A DNA stretch of 64,000 nucleotides, taken from contig NZ_JAGF01000001.1 in the NCBI RefSeq assembly GCF_000526515.1, positions 3,534,001 through 3,598,000 of the forward strand, in the 5' to 3' direction. This document shows positions 8,457-17,009 of the stretch, piece by piece. The notes beneath the pieces were generated by a model. The model did no database searches. It saw nothing but the letters and a program-made list of their open reading frames with translations, and was not told the origin of the DNA. The position numbers were made by a program, and so were the translations under genes. Source of the DNA: Cellulomonas sp. KRMCY2 (lineage in GTDB: Bacteria > Actinomycetota > Actinomycetes > Actinomycetales > Cellulomonadaceae). How positions within the stretch are numbered: position 1 is the stretch's first letter; every line of letters starts with the position of its first letter.

Positions 8457-8462
8457 AACGTA
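8457..8462 (-). promoter_or_regulatory. Leaderless-type -10 for the amidohydrolase
   Basis: TACGTT on the minus strand ends six bases before the GTG at 8450. The position implies transcription starting at or next to the start codon. No good -35 is seen. Confidence 0.35.
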
Positions 8463-8478
8463 GCGCACGGGCGGCGTC

Positions 8479-11397
8479 TCAGACCGAGCTGTAGGCGACC
8501 ACGCCGCGACGCAGGAGCTCGACCGCGCGCCTCGCCGTCGTCCGGGTCGCCGTGGTCGGTGCGGCCTGGCCGAGCTGGTCGAGCAGGTCGATCACCTGCT
8601 TGCACCAGCGGACGAAGTCTCCCGCGGCGAGGTCGGTGCCGGCCAGGACCGGGCCGAGGCTCCGGCCGCTGGCCCAGCGGTGCACCGGCTCGACGATGCC
8701 GAGGTCGAGGGGTCGGGTCGGCTGCAGGCCGTGCGACGTCTCGAGGTCGTCCAGCCGTGACCACACCCGGGTGGTCTCGTCGATCGCCGTCGCGAGCCGG
8801 CCGTGCGGTCCGCCGGGGACGGGCGGTGGTGTCTCGCGGTCCTCCCGCCGGGCCTCGAAGACGACCGCCGAGACCACCGCCGCGAGGCCGGGTGCGTCGA
8901 GGCCGTCCCAGACGCCCGTGCGCAGGCACTCGGCGACCAGCAGATCGCTCTCCGCGTACAGCCGGCGCAACGACTGGCCCGCCCGGGTGACCCTGGTCCG
9001 GCCGGCCGGTCGGCCGGCGTCACGCGCGTCGTCGGCCTGCTCCGGAGCGACGACCTCGAGGTAGCCGGTGGTCGTCAGGACGTCGCAGATCTTGTCGAAG
9101 ACCCGCGCGATCGAGCTCGTGCGACCCTCGATCCGGCGCACGAGGGCGTCGTGCTCGCGCGCGAGCCGGTGGTGCCGTTCGGCCCAGCGGGCATGGTCCT
9201 CGCGGTCGGAGCAGCCGTGGCACGGGTGGCTGCGCAGGCGTCGGCGCAGGCTCTCGATCGTCGCGTCGTCCGCCCCCGCCGAAGGACCCGGGTCGCTGGT
9301 GCGACCACGCGCCGTCCGATCGCTGCGGTCGGTACGCCCGGATGGTGTGGCATCGCCCGCCCGCTCGTCCGGACGGGTGCGCGGCTGCTCCGCCAGCGCG
9401 CTGCGCATGGCCGTGGCGAGGTCGCGCCGTGCTGCGACGTTCCGGGGCGAGAAGTTCTTCGGCACGCGGATCGTGGTCACGGAGCGGACGCCGTGGGTGA
9501 GGTCGCCGGCCGAGAGCGTCCGTACCTGGCGCTCGGTGGTCAGGACTGTCGGTCGCGGACCGTCCAGCCCGGCGTCACGGCCCGGGTCGAGCACCACGGC
9601 ATAGCCGGCACGACGTCCGGTGGGGATCTGGACGACGTCGCCGATCCGGAGCTGCTGCAGGCTCGCCAGAGCCTCGGAGCGGCGGGCCCGGGCATACTCC
9701 CGGGACAGGTTCTTCTCCTGGTCGGCGAGCCGACGCCGCAGTGCCGCGTACTCCGTGAAGTCCCCCAGGTGGCACCGCATCGCCGCGGCGTACCCGTCGA
9801 GTGCCTCGGCATGGGCCTGGGCCTGACGGGCGAGGCCGACGACCCCGCGGTCGGCCTGGAACTGCGCGAAGCTCGTCTCGAGCACCTCGCGGGCCCGGTC
9901 CCGGCCGACCTGTCCCACCAGGTTGACGGCCATGTTGTACGTGGGCCGGAAGCTGGAGCGCAGCGGGTACGTCCGCCGCGAGGCGAGCCCGGCCAGCGCC
10001 ACCGGGTCGAGACCGCCGTGGTCGACCACGACCGCATGGCCCTCGATGTCGATGCCCCGACGCCCGGCCCGACCGGTCAGCTGGGTGTACTCCCCCGGCG
10101 TGATGTCCAGGTGTGCCGACCCGTCCCACTTGACGAGCTTGTCGAGCACGACCGAGCGGGCCGGCATGTTGATCCCCAGGGCGAGCGTCTCGGTCGCGAA
10201 GACGACCTTGACCAGGCCACGCGAGAAGAGGTCCTCGACCGTCTCCTTGAACAGCGGCAGGAGCCCCGCGTGGTGCGCGGCGATCCCGCGTTCGAGGGCC
10301 TGGCTCCACTCCCAGAAGCCCAGGACCGCCAGGTCCTGGGAGGGCAGCACGGTGCAGCGCTCCTCGATGGTCGCCCGGATCGCCGCCTGCTGCTCGGCGG
10401 TGGTCAGCCGGAGGCCCGCGCCGAGGCACTGCTGCACCGCGGCGTCGCAGCCCGCGCGGGAGAAGATGAAGAAGATCGCCGGCAGCAGACCGTCGCGGTC
10501 CAGGACGTCGACGACCGCGAAGCGGGGCGCTGGTCGTCGGAACCCGCCGCCGCCGCTGCCCCCGCTGTGGACCGGTGCGCCCTGGCGCGCCCCTCTGCCC
10601 CGGTACCCGCGGTCGCCACGCCCACGCGGCGGCCCGGCCGACCTGTCCTGGCGGCGCAGGGCCTGCGCGAGCTCAGGGTTGATCGGCGGGTCGATCCCTG
10701 GTGCCGTCGGGTCCACGTGCCCGGCGTAGAGGTCGTACAGGCCGTCACCGGCCAGGACGTGCTGCCACAGCGGCACCGGGCGGATCTCGCTGACCACGAC
10801 GGCGGTGTCCCCGCGGACCATCGTCAGCCAGTCGCCGAACTCCTCGGCGTTGGAGACCGTCGCCGACAGCGAGACGAGCTGGACGTCGTCCGGCAGGTGG
10901 ATGATGACCTCCTCCCAGACCGGGCCCCGGAACCGGTCGGCGAGGTAGTGCACCTCGTCCATCACCACGTAGCCGAGGCCGTCGAGGGTCGGCGAGCCCG
11001 CGTAGAGCATGTTGCGCAGCACCTCGGTCGTCATGACGACCACCGGGGCCTCACCGTGGATCGTCGTGTCGCCGGTGAGCAGACCGACGTTCGCCACGCC
11101 GTGCCGGCGGACGAGGTCGGAGTACTTCTGGTTGCTCAGTGCCTTGATCGGCGTGGTGTAGAACGCCTTGCGCCCCTGGGTCAGGGCCAGGTGGACCGCG
11201 AACTCACCGACGACCGTCTTGCCCGCACCGGTCGGGGCCGCGACCAGGACGCCGCGGCCACCCTCGAGCGCTCCGCACGCCTCCGCCTGGAACGGGTCGA
11301 GGACGAAACCGAGCTGCGCGGCGAACGTCGCGAGCTCGGATCGCTGCTCCACGGCCCGACGGCGGGATGCTCCGTACCGCTCGGCCGGCGAGGACAT
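8479..11397 (-). CDS. helY: DEAD/DEAH-box RNA helicase HelY (Ski2/Mtr4-like)
   Basis: This 972-residue Ski2-like helicase has Walker A APTGAGKT (54-61), DEVH (147-150), SAT (178-180) and a late conserved QLTGRAGRRGID helicase motif VI. A C-terminal DSHCT-type helical domain follows. Such proteins remodel RNA; in mycobacteria HelY is the named orthologue. An Arg/Gly-rich linker (residues ~251-290, with GRGDRGYRGRGAR) sits between the two RecA-like domains and looks like an RNA-binding RGG tract. The ATG at 11397 follows TAGGCT by six bases, so the message may be leaderless. The downstream amidohydrolase is close but has its own -10 motif. Confidence 0.9.
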   Translation of the reverse strand: MSSPAERYGASRRRAVEQRSELATFAAQLGFVLDPFQAEACGALEGGRGVLVAAPTGAGKTVVGEFAVHLALTQGRKAFYTTPIKALSNQKYSDLVRRHGVANVGLLTGDTTIHGEAPVVVMTTEVLRNMLYAGSPTLDGLGYVVMDEVHYLADRFRGPVWEEVIIHLPDDVQLVSLSATVSNAEEFGDWLTMVRGDTAVVVSEIRPVPLWQHVLAGDGLYDLYAGHVDPTAPGIDPPINPELAQALRRQDRSAGPPRGRGDRGYRGRGARQGAPVHSGGSGGGGFRRPAPRFAVVDVLDRDGLLPAIFFIFSRAGCDAAVQQCLGAGLRLTTAEQQAAIRATIEERCTVLPSQDLAVLGFWEWSQALERGIAAHHAGLLPLFKETVEDLFSRGLVKVVFATETLALGINMPARSVVLDKLVKWDGSAHLDITPGEYTQLTGRAGRRGIDIEGHAVVVDHGGLDPVALAGLASRRTYPLRSSFRPTYNMAVNLVGQVGRDRAREVLETSFAQFQADRGVVGLARQAQAHAEALDGYAAAMRCHLGDFTEYAALRRRLADQEKNLSREYARARRSEALASLQQLRIGDVVQIPTGRRAGYAVVLDPGRDAGLDGPRPTVLTTERQVRTLSAGDLTHGVRSVTTIRVPKNFSPRNVAARRDLATAMRSALAEQPRTRPDERAGDATPSGRTDRSDRTARGRTSDPGPSAGADDATIESLRRRLRSHPCHGCSDREDHARWAERHHRLAREHDALVRRIEGRTSSIARVFDKICDVLTTTGYLEVVAPEQADDARDAGRPAGRTRVTRAGQSLRRLYAESDLLVAECLRTGVWDGLDAPGLAAVVSAVVFEARREDRETPPPVPGGPHGRLATAIDETTRVWSRLDDLETSHGLQPTRPLDLGIVEPVHRWASGRSLGPVLAGTDLAAGDFVRWCKQVIDLLDQLGQAAPTTATRTTARRAVELLRRGVVAYSSV

Positions 11398-11403
11398 GGA
11401 GCC

Positions 11404-11409
11404 AGCCTA
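11404..11409 (-). promoter_or_regulatory. Leaderless-type -10 for helY
   Basis: TAGGCT on the minus strand lies six bases before the helY ATG, with no ribosome-binding site between. This suggests helY has its own promoter in the 31-base gap after the lipid kinase gene. Confidence 0.4.
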
Positions 11410-11428
11410 GGCACTGTCGGGGTGGTGC

Positions 11429-12346
11429 TCAGGCCAGGAGACGGACCGCACCCGGTCTGACCTCGGCGCGCAGCGGGAGGGGACCGAGGCGCTCCCCGTC
11501 GGCGAAGGCCGCCGGCGGCATCGGACCCGTCGGGCTCGGCTCGATCAGGACCGTCCGGCTGCGCAGGACGGTGCAGGCGGGATGCTGGATGTGGGTGCCG
11601 GCGTAGATCCGCGGGAAGACGCTCATCAGCCCGATCCGGCCGAGCGGACCGACGATCACGACGTCGAGCAGGCCGTCGTCCATCCGGGCGTCGGGCGCGA
11701 TCCGCATGCCGCCGCCGAACCAGCCACCGTTCGCGACGGCGACGAGCGACCCGGTCGACTCCCAGACCTCGTCGTCCAGGGTGATCCGGTACCCGTAGGG
11801 CCGGAACCGGGTGACCTCGGCCAGCAGGGCGCGCACGTAGCGGCCGCCGCCGCGTGGCCACGTCAGGTCGTTGGCGCGCGCGTTGACGGCGGCGTCGAGG
11901 CCGCCGGAGAGCACACCGAGGTACCACTCGTGCGCGCTGTAGTCCGGTGGCCCGGCGATGACCGCGTCGACGGGTCGGCCGCCGGTCTCCAGGCCGCTCT
12001 CGATCGCGCGCACCGCCGCCCCGACGTCGTGCCGCGGCAGCCCCATGGCGCGGGCCACGTCGTTGCCGCTGCCGGCCGCGACGATGCCGAGCGGCAGGTC
12101 GGTCTCCGCCACGACGTTGACGCCCAGGTGCACCATGCCGTCGCCGCCGACGACGACGAGGGCGTCGAGCCCATGGACGATCGCCTGCCGGACGTGCTGC
12201 GTCGCGGACGCCAGGTCGTCGGCCGTGAGGTCGACCAGGGTGTGGCCCCGGCGGCGGGCCGCGGTGAGCAGGTGGTGCCCGCGGACGGAGCCCCGGCCGT
12301 GGCCGGCCGTGGGGTTGACGACGACACCGATCGTGATGCCGGTCAC
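11429..12346 (-). CDS. Diacylglycerol kinase-family lipid kinase
   Basis: This 305-residue YegS/DagK-like kinase has the nucleotide-binding motifs VNPTAGHGRGS (10-20), VVGGDGMVH (65-73) and GSGNDVAR (92-99). The C-terminal half is the beta-rich lid with FGGGMRIAPDARMDDGLLDVV. It phosphorylates diacylglycerol or a related lipid at the inner membrane face; the exact lipid is not determinable. The GTG at 12346 overlaps the tatC stop as GTGA, with GGAGG upstream, so the two are translationally coupled. Confidence 0.85.
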   Translation of the reverse strand: MTGITIGVVVNPTAGHGRGSVRGHHLLTAARRRGHTLVDLTADDLASATQHVRQAIVHGLDALVVVGGDGMVHLGVNVVAETDLPLGIVAAGSGNDVARAMGLPRHDVGAAVRAIESGLETGGRPVDAVIAGPPDYSAHEWYLGVLSGGLDAAVNARANDLTWPRGGGRYVRALLAEVTRFRPYGYRITLDDEVWESTGSLVAVANGGWFGGGMRIAPDARMDDGLLDVVIVGPLGRIGLMSVFPRIYAGTHIQHPACTVLRSRTVLIEPSPTGPMPPAAFADGERLGPLPLRAEVRPGAVRLLA

Positions 12347-13173
12347 CTGGCGACCTCCGCGCTCGTACCGGGCGGTTCGGCGTCGGTGCGCCGATCCTGA
12401 CGCCGGTCGTGCAGCAGGCTGATGCCGACCGCGCCGAAGTACAGCGCGCACATCGGCACGGCGAGGGCGAACATCGAGATCGCGTCGGCCGTGGGCGTCG
12501 CGACGGCGGCGAAGACGAACGCGAGCAGCACCGCCCACCGCCAGCCCGCCAGCCACGTGCGCCCCCGCACCACTCTGGCGAAGTTGAGCCCGACCATGAC
12601 CACGGGCAGCAGGAAGGCGAGGCCGAAGGCCAGCACCATGCGCATGATGAACGACAGGTACACCTGGGCGTCGATCAGGTTGACCGCCTCGTCCGGCGTG
12701 AAGCCGGCGAGCAGGCCCACCGCCTTCGGCAGCACCCACCAGGCCAGGGCAGCGCCGGACAGGAAGAGCGGGACCCCGGCGCCCATGAACACCAGGGTGT
12801 ACCACCGCTCCCGTCGGGTCAGGCCAGGGGTGACGAACGCCCACAGCTGGTAGATCCACCACGGGCTCGTGAGGATCGCGCCGGCGAAGAGCGAGACCTT
12901 GATCTGCAGGTCGAGCGGCGTCGCGACGCCGCCGAAGTTCAGGGCGATGTCGAGCTGGCGGCTGCGGGCCAGCTCGACCACGGGTCGTTGCAGGGCGGCG
13001 AACAGCTGCGGGTAGAGGGCCCAGCCGACGGCGGTACCGACGACGAGTCCCGCCGCCACGAGCAGCACGCGGTTGCGCAGCTCGCGGATGTGCTGGCGCA
13101 ACGGCATCCGCCCGTCCGGCTTCCGGCGCGCACCGCGCCCCGAGCGGGCCGCCTCAGGACGTGCGGTGCTCAC
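12343..13173 (-). CDS. tatC: Twin-arginine translocase subunit TatC
   Basis: This ~276-residue polytopic membrane protein is the receptor core of the Tat export system for folded proteins. The conserved N-terminal signature HIRELRNRVL sits before the first helix, and six membrane helices follow, including SPWWIYQLWAFVTPGL and the helix ending VATPTADAIS. The preferred start is GTG at 13173, 20 bases inside the tatA 3' end; the ATG at 13107 would also keep the core. It is coupled to tatA upstream and to the lipid kinase downstream. Confidence 0.92.
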   Translation of the reverse strand: MSTARPEAARSGRGARRKPDGRMPLRQHIRELRNRVLLVAAGLVVGTAVGWALYPQLFAALQRPVVELARSRQLDIALNFGGVATPLDLQIKVSLFAGAILTSPWWIYQLWAFVTPGLTRRERWYTLVFMGAGVPLFLSGAALAWWVLPKAVGLLAGFTPDEAVNLIDAQVYLSFIMRMVLAFGLAFLLPVVMVGLNFARVVRGRTWLAGWRWAVLLAFVFAAVATPTADAISMFALAVPMCALYFGAVGISLLHDRRQDRRTDAEPPGTSAEVAR

Positions 13174-13369
13174 TGTCGTCGTCGGTCGGTGTGCCGGCGC
13201 CGTCCGTGGTCGGTGGGGCGTCGTCCTTGCCGAGGTCCTTGACCTCCGACCGGAAGATCCGCATCGACCTGCCGACGCTTCGAGCAAGGTCGGGCAGACG
13301 TCGCGCACCGAACAGCAGGAGCACGATCGCCAGGAGGATCAACCACTCCCAGCCCCGCAGGTTGCCCAC
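13154..13369 (-). CDS. tatA: Twin-arginine translocase subunit TatA
   Basis: This 71-residue protein is the pore-forming partner of TatC. One membrane helix (LRGWEWLILLAIVLLLFGARRLPDL region) is followed by the conserved hinge FGARRLPDLARSVG, an amphipathic helix and an acidic tail. The GTG at 13369 is preceded by GAGGGG. The gene overlaps tatC by 20 bases. A tatB was not seen in the window; two-component TatAC systems or a distant tatB are both common in Actinobacteria. Confidence 0.92.
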   Translation of the reverse strand: MGNLRGWEWLILLAIVLLLFGARRLPDLARSVGRSMRIFRSEVKDLGKDDAPPTTDGAGTPTDDDSEHRTS

Positions 13370-13431
13370 GATGATGCCCCTCTCGGTCGAGTCGGACCAT
13401 GCTACCTGCGCCGGCGCGGGATCTGCGCAGG

Positions 13432-13758
13432 TCAGCGGGACAGCGCACGCCAGCGCCGGTAGGTCTGCTCGTGCCGCGCAGCACGTGCTGCGCGCCGCAG
13501 TGCGGTTGCCAGGGCTGACTCGGCGCGCCGCGCGCGTGCCGGTTCGGGGTCGATCAGGTTCACCGGCGCCAGGGCCCCGGCCCGGTCGGCCGCCGCCGCG
13601 AGCTGTTCGGCGCGCTCGGCGACCTCGGCCACCACGTCGGAGGCGCGACCGAGCTCCGACGCCAGTGCCTGTCCCGAGCGGTAGATCTTGCGCAGCAGGA
13701 AGAAGGCACCCACCAGGGTGCCCACGACCAGGACCGTCCAGACGATGAACCACAGCAC
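13432..13758 (-). CDS. Small single-pass membrane protein, function unknown
   Basis: This 108-residue protein starts with a membrane helix (residues 1-22, LWFIVWTVLVVGTLVGAFFLL) and continues as a charged, Ala/Arg-rich alpha-helical cytoplasmic region with a heptad-like pattern (VVAEVAERAEQLAAAADRAG). No domain is recognised. Similar small proteins are found between pafC and tatA in related genomes, which suggests a conserved but uncharacterised partner. It starts 19 bases after pafC ends and precedes tatA. Confidence 0.65.
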   Translation of the reverse strand: MLWFIVWTVLVVGTLVGAFFLLRKIYRSGQALASELGRASDVVAEVAERAEQLAAAADRAGALAPVNLIDPEPARARRAESALATALRRAARAARHEQTYRRWRALSR

Positions 13759-13777
13759 CGGACCAGGCTAGTGCCCG

Positions 13778-14752
13778 TCACGCGCTATCGCCGTAGGCGG
13801 CCAGTGCGCTGCGCGCCGCCTCGGCCGCGTCGGTCGCCAGGTGCGGCGGCTCGACGGCGCGCACGTCGTCGGCCAGCCGCAGCAGGAGGTGGCGGAGCCA
13901 CGCCGGCGAGGCGACCCGCAGGCTGACCCGGAAGCCGTCGTCCGGCAGCTCGACGATCTCCTCGACCGGGAGCTGCTCGGCGACCCACCGGGCCCGTCCG
14001 TCGAGATCGATCCGGACCTGCTCGTGCTCGTCGGTCGGCCGGAACGCGGTGGCGTCCCGTGGCGGACCGGGCCGGCGGGTCACGGTGGTCGGCAGCACGA
14101 CCGCCTCGAGGATCCGGTCCAGCCGGAAGAGTCGCTCGCCACCGGCGCTGTGGCACCAGGCCTGCAGGTAGGAGTGTTCGTCACCGGTGAGCAGCTGCCA
14201 GGGGTCGACGTCCCGCCGGCTGATCGTGTCCGCGGCATCGACGTAGCGCACCCGGAGCCGGTGGCCGTCCCGGATGGCCGTCCGAGCGGCACGCACCACC
14301 TCGGGCGCCGCATCGACGGCCAGGTGCACGTCGACGGTCGCGGCAGCCTCACCGGTCGCCGCCGTGAGGGTCTCGAGCGTGCTGGCGAGCACGGCACGCT
14401 CCTGGGGGTCGAGCGACGCCGCGACCGACTCCTGCAGCGCGCGCAGCGCAGCCACCAGGGCGACCGCCTCGCGCGTCCCGAGCCGCAGGGCGCGAGACAT
14501 GCCCCGGGCCTGGACCAGCCGCACGAGCCCGGACTCGAGGGAGCCGGCGTCGAAGTCGATCAGGTCGTCCGGCCAGTACCCGGGTGTGCCGGACATCCAC
14601 AGCGTGTCGACGTCGCGCAGGACCTGCTCGGGCGAGACACCGAAGTGTGCGGCGAGCTGGTCGACGGGGACGCCGTCCTGCCGGTCGAGGTAGGCCACCA
14701 TGCCCAGCAGGCGGACCAGCCGGTCGGGCGTGCGCTCAGCCACGGTCGACAC
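13778..14752 (-). CDS. pafC: WYL-domain transcriptional regulator PafC
   Basis: This 324-residue protein has an N-terminal winged-helix region (residues ~10-60) and a C-terminal WYL domain with GHRLRVRYVDAADTISRRDVDPWQL and a WCYL-type segment YLQAWCHSAG. With PafB it forms the heteromeric activator of the LexA-independent DNA-damage regulon of Actinobacteria. Its start overlaps the pafB 3' end by 17 bases. The proteasome and pup genes that flank pafBC in mycobacteria are not in this window. Confidence 0.9.
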   Translation of the reverse strand: MSTVAERTPDRLVRLLGMVAYLDRQDGVPVDQLAAHFGVSPEQVLRDVDTLWMSGTPGYWPDDLIDFDAGSLESGLVRLVQARGMSRALRLGTREAVALVAALRALQESVAASLDPQERAVLASTLETLTAATGEAAATVDVHLAVDAAPEVVRAARTAIRDGHRLRVRYVDAADTISRRDVDPWQLLTGDEHSYLQAWCHSAGGERLFRLDRILEAVVLPTTVTRRPGPPRDATAFRPTDEHEQVRIDLDGRARWVAEQLPVEEIVELPDDGFRVSLRVASPAWLRHLLLRLADDVRAVEPPHLATDAAEAARSALAAYGDSA

Positions 14753-15800
14753 CTCCCTCGTGCGCTGCGGCGGTCCCGTCGGGCGGGCTCGCCCCGCTCA
14801 GGCGCTCACCCATCGCGACGGCCTCGCGCAGCCGGCGCACGACCTCCTCGCGCAGGTCCGGTGGCGCCAGGACGACGACCGCGTCGGTGTAGCCCGTGAT
14901 CTCGTCCGCGAGGTCGGTCGTCCGCGAGTACGGCACCGCCAGCACGTCCATCCCGACGGGCACCGACGCCAGGGCCGCCTCCTGCGCCTGGACCTCGTCG
15001 GGCACGACCGCGCGGGACCGCAGCGCCCCGGCACGGTCCGGGGCGACGGCCAGCCAGGCGGTGCGGTCCGCGCCCTGCTGGGCGTTGACGAGCAGGGCCA
15101 ACGGGTCGGCGTCGGCCGGGACGACGAAGGCCGAAGGCTCGCCGAGGAGCGTCACCGGACCGACGATCCGGCTGAGCCGGAACACCCGGGGAGCGCTCCG
15201 GGCCTGGTCGTTGCCGACCAGGTACCAGCCGCCGCGGGAGGCGATCAGGCGCCACGGCTCGACCCGCCGGGTCAGCACCTCGCCCGTGCTCGCCGCGCGA
15301 TAGGTGAAGCTCACGACCTGGCGGGCGTTGGCGGCGTCGAGCAGCGGGCCGAGCGCCGGTCCCGCGGGGTGGATCCGGGGTGCCAGGCCGGCGACGGCGT
15401 CGGTCTCGGACGGGGTGGCACCCACCACACGCAGCTTCGTCAGCCCGCGGTTGGCGTCGGTGCGCAGGGTCTGGTCCTGCCAGAGCTCCGCCGCGAGGGC
15501 CAGCACGCCGAGCTGTGCGGCGCTGAGCTCCATCGGCGGCAGCGAGTACGCGTCCGGGTCGACCCGGTAGCCCTGCTCGTCACCGTGCGCGGCGCTGGTC
15601 ACCGTGACGACCGGGACGCCAAGGTCCCGCAGGGTCTCCTTGTCGCGCTCGAACATGCGCTCGAAGGCGTCGTCGCTCGCCTCCGGGTCGTAGCCCGCGA
15701 CAGACGAGCGGATCTGCTCCTTCGTCATCCGGCCGCTGGTGTTGACCAGCGCGATCACGAGGTTGAGCAGCCGCTCGGCGGGGGGCAGGGAGTCGGACAT
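14736..15800 (-). CDS. pafB: WYL-domain transcriptional regulator PafB
   Basis: This 354-residue partner of PafC has a helix-turn-helix N-terminus (RLLNLVIALVNTSGRMTKEQIR), an RDKETLRDLG linker helix and a WYL domain with VSFTYRAASTGEVLTRRVEPW and GGWYLVGND. The start is ATG at 15800, eight bases after the -10-like TAGCGT; a GTG one codon upstream is possible. It heads the operon that runs into pafC and on to the tat genes, and its promoter lies back to back with that of the DUF3866 gene. Confidence 0.9.
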   Translation of the reverse strand: MSDSLPPAERLLNLVIALVNTSGRMTKEQIRSSVAGYDPEASDDAFERMFERDKETLRDLGVPVVTVTSAAHGDEQGYRVDPDAYSLPPMELSAAQLGVLALAAELWQDQTLRTDANRGLTKLRVVGATPSETDAVAGLAPRIHPAGPALGPLLDAANARQVVSFTYRAASTGEVLTRRVEPWRLIASRGGWYLVGNDQARSAPRVFRLSRIVGPVTLLGEPSAFVVPADADPLALLVNAQQGADRTAWLAVAPDRAGALRSRAVVPDEVQAQEAALASVPVGMDVLAVPYSRTTDLADEITGYTDAVVVLAPPDLREEVVRRLREAVAMGERLSGASPPDGTAAAHEGGVDRG

Positions 15801-15808
15801 CACGCCAC

Positions 15809-15828
15809 ACGCTAGCGGCCGGTAGCGT
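15809..15828. promoter_or_regulatory. Back-to-back leaderless promoters, pafB / DUF3866
   Basis: ACGCTA (15809-15814) and TAGCGT (15823-15828) form an inverted repeat 8 bases apart. Read outwards, each is a TAGCGT -10 hexamer. One lies eight bases before the pafB ATG on the minus strand, the other six bases before the DUF3866 GTG on the plus strand. Each promoter's upstream part must therefore overlap the other gene's first codons. Confidence 0.5.
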
Positions 15829-15834
15829 GCGGGG

Positions 15835-16974
15835 GTGATCACCTGGCGCTCCGGAACTGTGGTGTCGCTCGCCGAGGCGTGGTCCGGCGCCGTCGAGCTG
15901 GACGTGGCGACCGATGGCGGCGAGCCGATGCGAGCCCTTGCCTACCCGGCGCTGGTCGGCGAGCCCGCTGTCGGCGACCGGGTCCTGCTCAACGTCTCGG
16001 CGCAGGCCAGAGGGCTGGGCACCGGCGGCTACGCCCTGGTCGTCGCCCGACCCGATGCGCTGCCCGCGGATCCCGAGCCGGGTCCCGGACACCTGGTCAA
16101 GGCCCGCTACACGCCGCTGCAGGCCATGGTGCTCGGCGTCGACGAGCAGGAGTCACCGCACCACGGGCTGCTGCGCGATGCCGACGACCTGGCCGGGATG
16201 CCGGTCGTCGTCGCCGACCTGCACTCGGCGCTGCCGGCCGTCGTCGCCGGCGCCCGCCACGCCGCGACGATCGCCGGGCGGCGTCCGCCGCGGGTCGTCT
16301 ACGTCATGACCGATGGCGGGGCGCTGCCCGCCTGGTTCTCGCGGACTGCCTCCGGGCTGCGCGAGGCCGGCTGGCTGGACGCGTGCGTCACGGTGGGGCA
16401 GGCCTTCGGGGGCGACCTCGAGGCGGTCACCGTCCACACCGGGCTGCTGGCCGCGCGGCTGGTCTGCGACGCGGAGCTGGTCGTCGTCGCGCAGGGCCCC
16501 GGGAACCTCGGCACGGGCACCCGCTGGGGCTTCTCGGGCGTCGCTGCCGGCGAGGCCGTCAACGCCGTCGCGACGCTCGGTGGCCAGTCGGTGGCCTCGC
16601 TCCGGGTCTCCGGTGCCGACCCGCGGGAGCGGCACCGCGGGATATCCCACCACTCGCTCACCGCCTACGGCAGGGTCGCGCTGGCCGCGGCAGACGTCGT
16701 GGTGCCCGTGGCCGACCCGGCCGACGCGGATGCGCCCTGGCGGGACGCCGCCCGTGCGGCGTTGCTGGCCCGGGTCCGCGAGCAGGCGGGCGAGCTGTGC
16801 GCGGCGCACGGTGGCCACCGGCTGGTCGAGGTGGCTGCCGGCGCCGACCTCCTGGCTGCCCTCGGGACGAGCCCGGTCCGCCTGACGACGATGGGCCGAG
16901 GTCTCGACGCCGATCCGGAGGCCTTCCTCGCTGCGGCGGTCGCCGGTGTCCACGCGGTCTCGATCGCGCCCTGA
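15835..16974 (+). CDS. DUF3866 family protein
   Basis: This 379-residue soluble protein matches the actinobacterial DUF3866 family. Visible features are an N-terminal beta-barrel-like part (TWRSGTVVSLAEAWSGAVEL) and a Rossmann-like core with VVYVMTDGGALP, VTVGQAFGGDLEAVTVHTGL and VVVAQGPGNLGTGTRWGFSG. No biochemical function is known to me. It diverges from pafB and starts with GTG directly behind a -10 motif, so it is probably leaderless and expressed alongside the PafBC operon. It converges on the PH-domain gene. Confidence 0.75.
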   Translation: MITWRSGTVVSLAEAWSGAVELDVATDGGEPMRALAYPALVGEPAVGDRVLLNVSAQARGLGTGGYALVVARPDALPADPEPGPGHLVKARYTPLQAMVLGVDEQESPHHGLLRDADDLAGMPVVVADLHSALPAVVAGARHAATIAGRRPPRVVYVMTDGGALPAWFSRTASGLREAGWLDACVTVGQAFGGDLEAVTVHTGLLAARLVCDAELVVVAQGPGNLGTGTRWGFSGVAAGEAVNAVATLGGQSVASLRVSGADPRERHRGISHHSLTAYGRVALAAADVVVPVADPADADAPWRDAARAALLARVREQAGELCAAHGGHRLVEVAAGADLLAALGTSPVRLTTMGRGLDADPEAFLAAAVAGVHAVSIAP

Positions 16975-17009
16975 GCACACCCGGGCGACCGGGAACAGCC
17001 TGTGCTCAG
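16971..17009. terminator. Bidirectional hairpin between convergent genes
   Basis: CTGAGCACA (16971-16979) pairs perfectly with TGTGCTCAG (17001-17009), with CCGG repeats inside the loop that can extend the structure. It covers the stop of the DUF3866 gene and the last codons of the convergent PH-domain gene, so it can serve both. Confidence 0.5.

Noticed and set aside
6693-8990. 765-codon plus-strand frame across the amidohydrolase and the end of helY
   Set aside because: It covers two real minus-strand genes and has no family similarity or ribosome-binding site.
8803-11460. 885-codon open frame on the plus strand opposite helY
   Set aside because: It is a GC-driven antisense frame. HelY on the other strand has intact helicase motifs.
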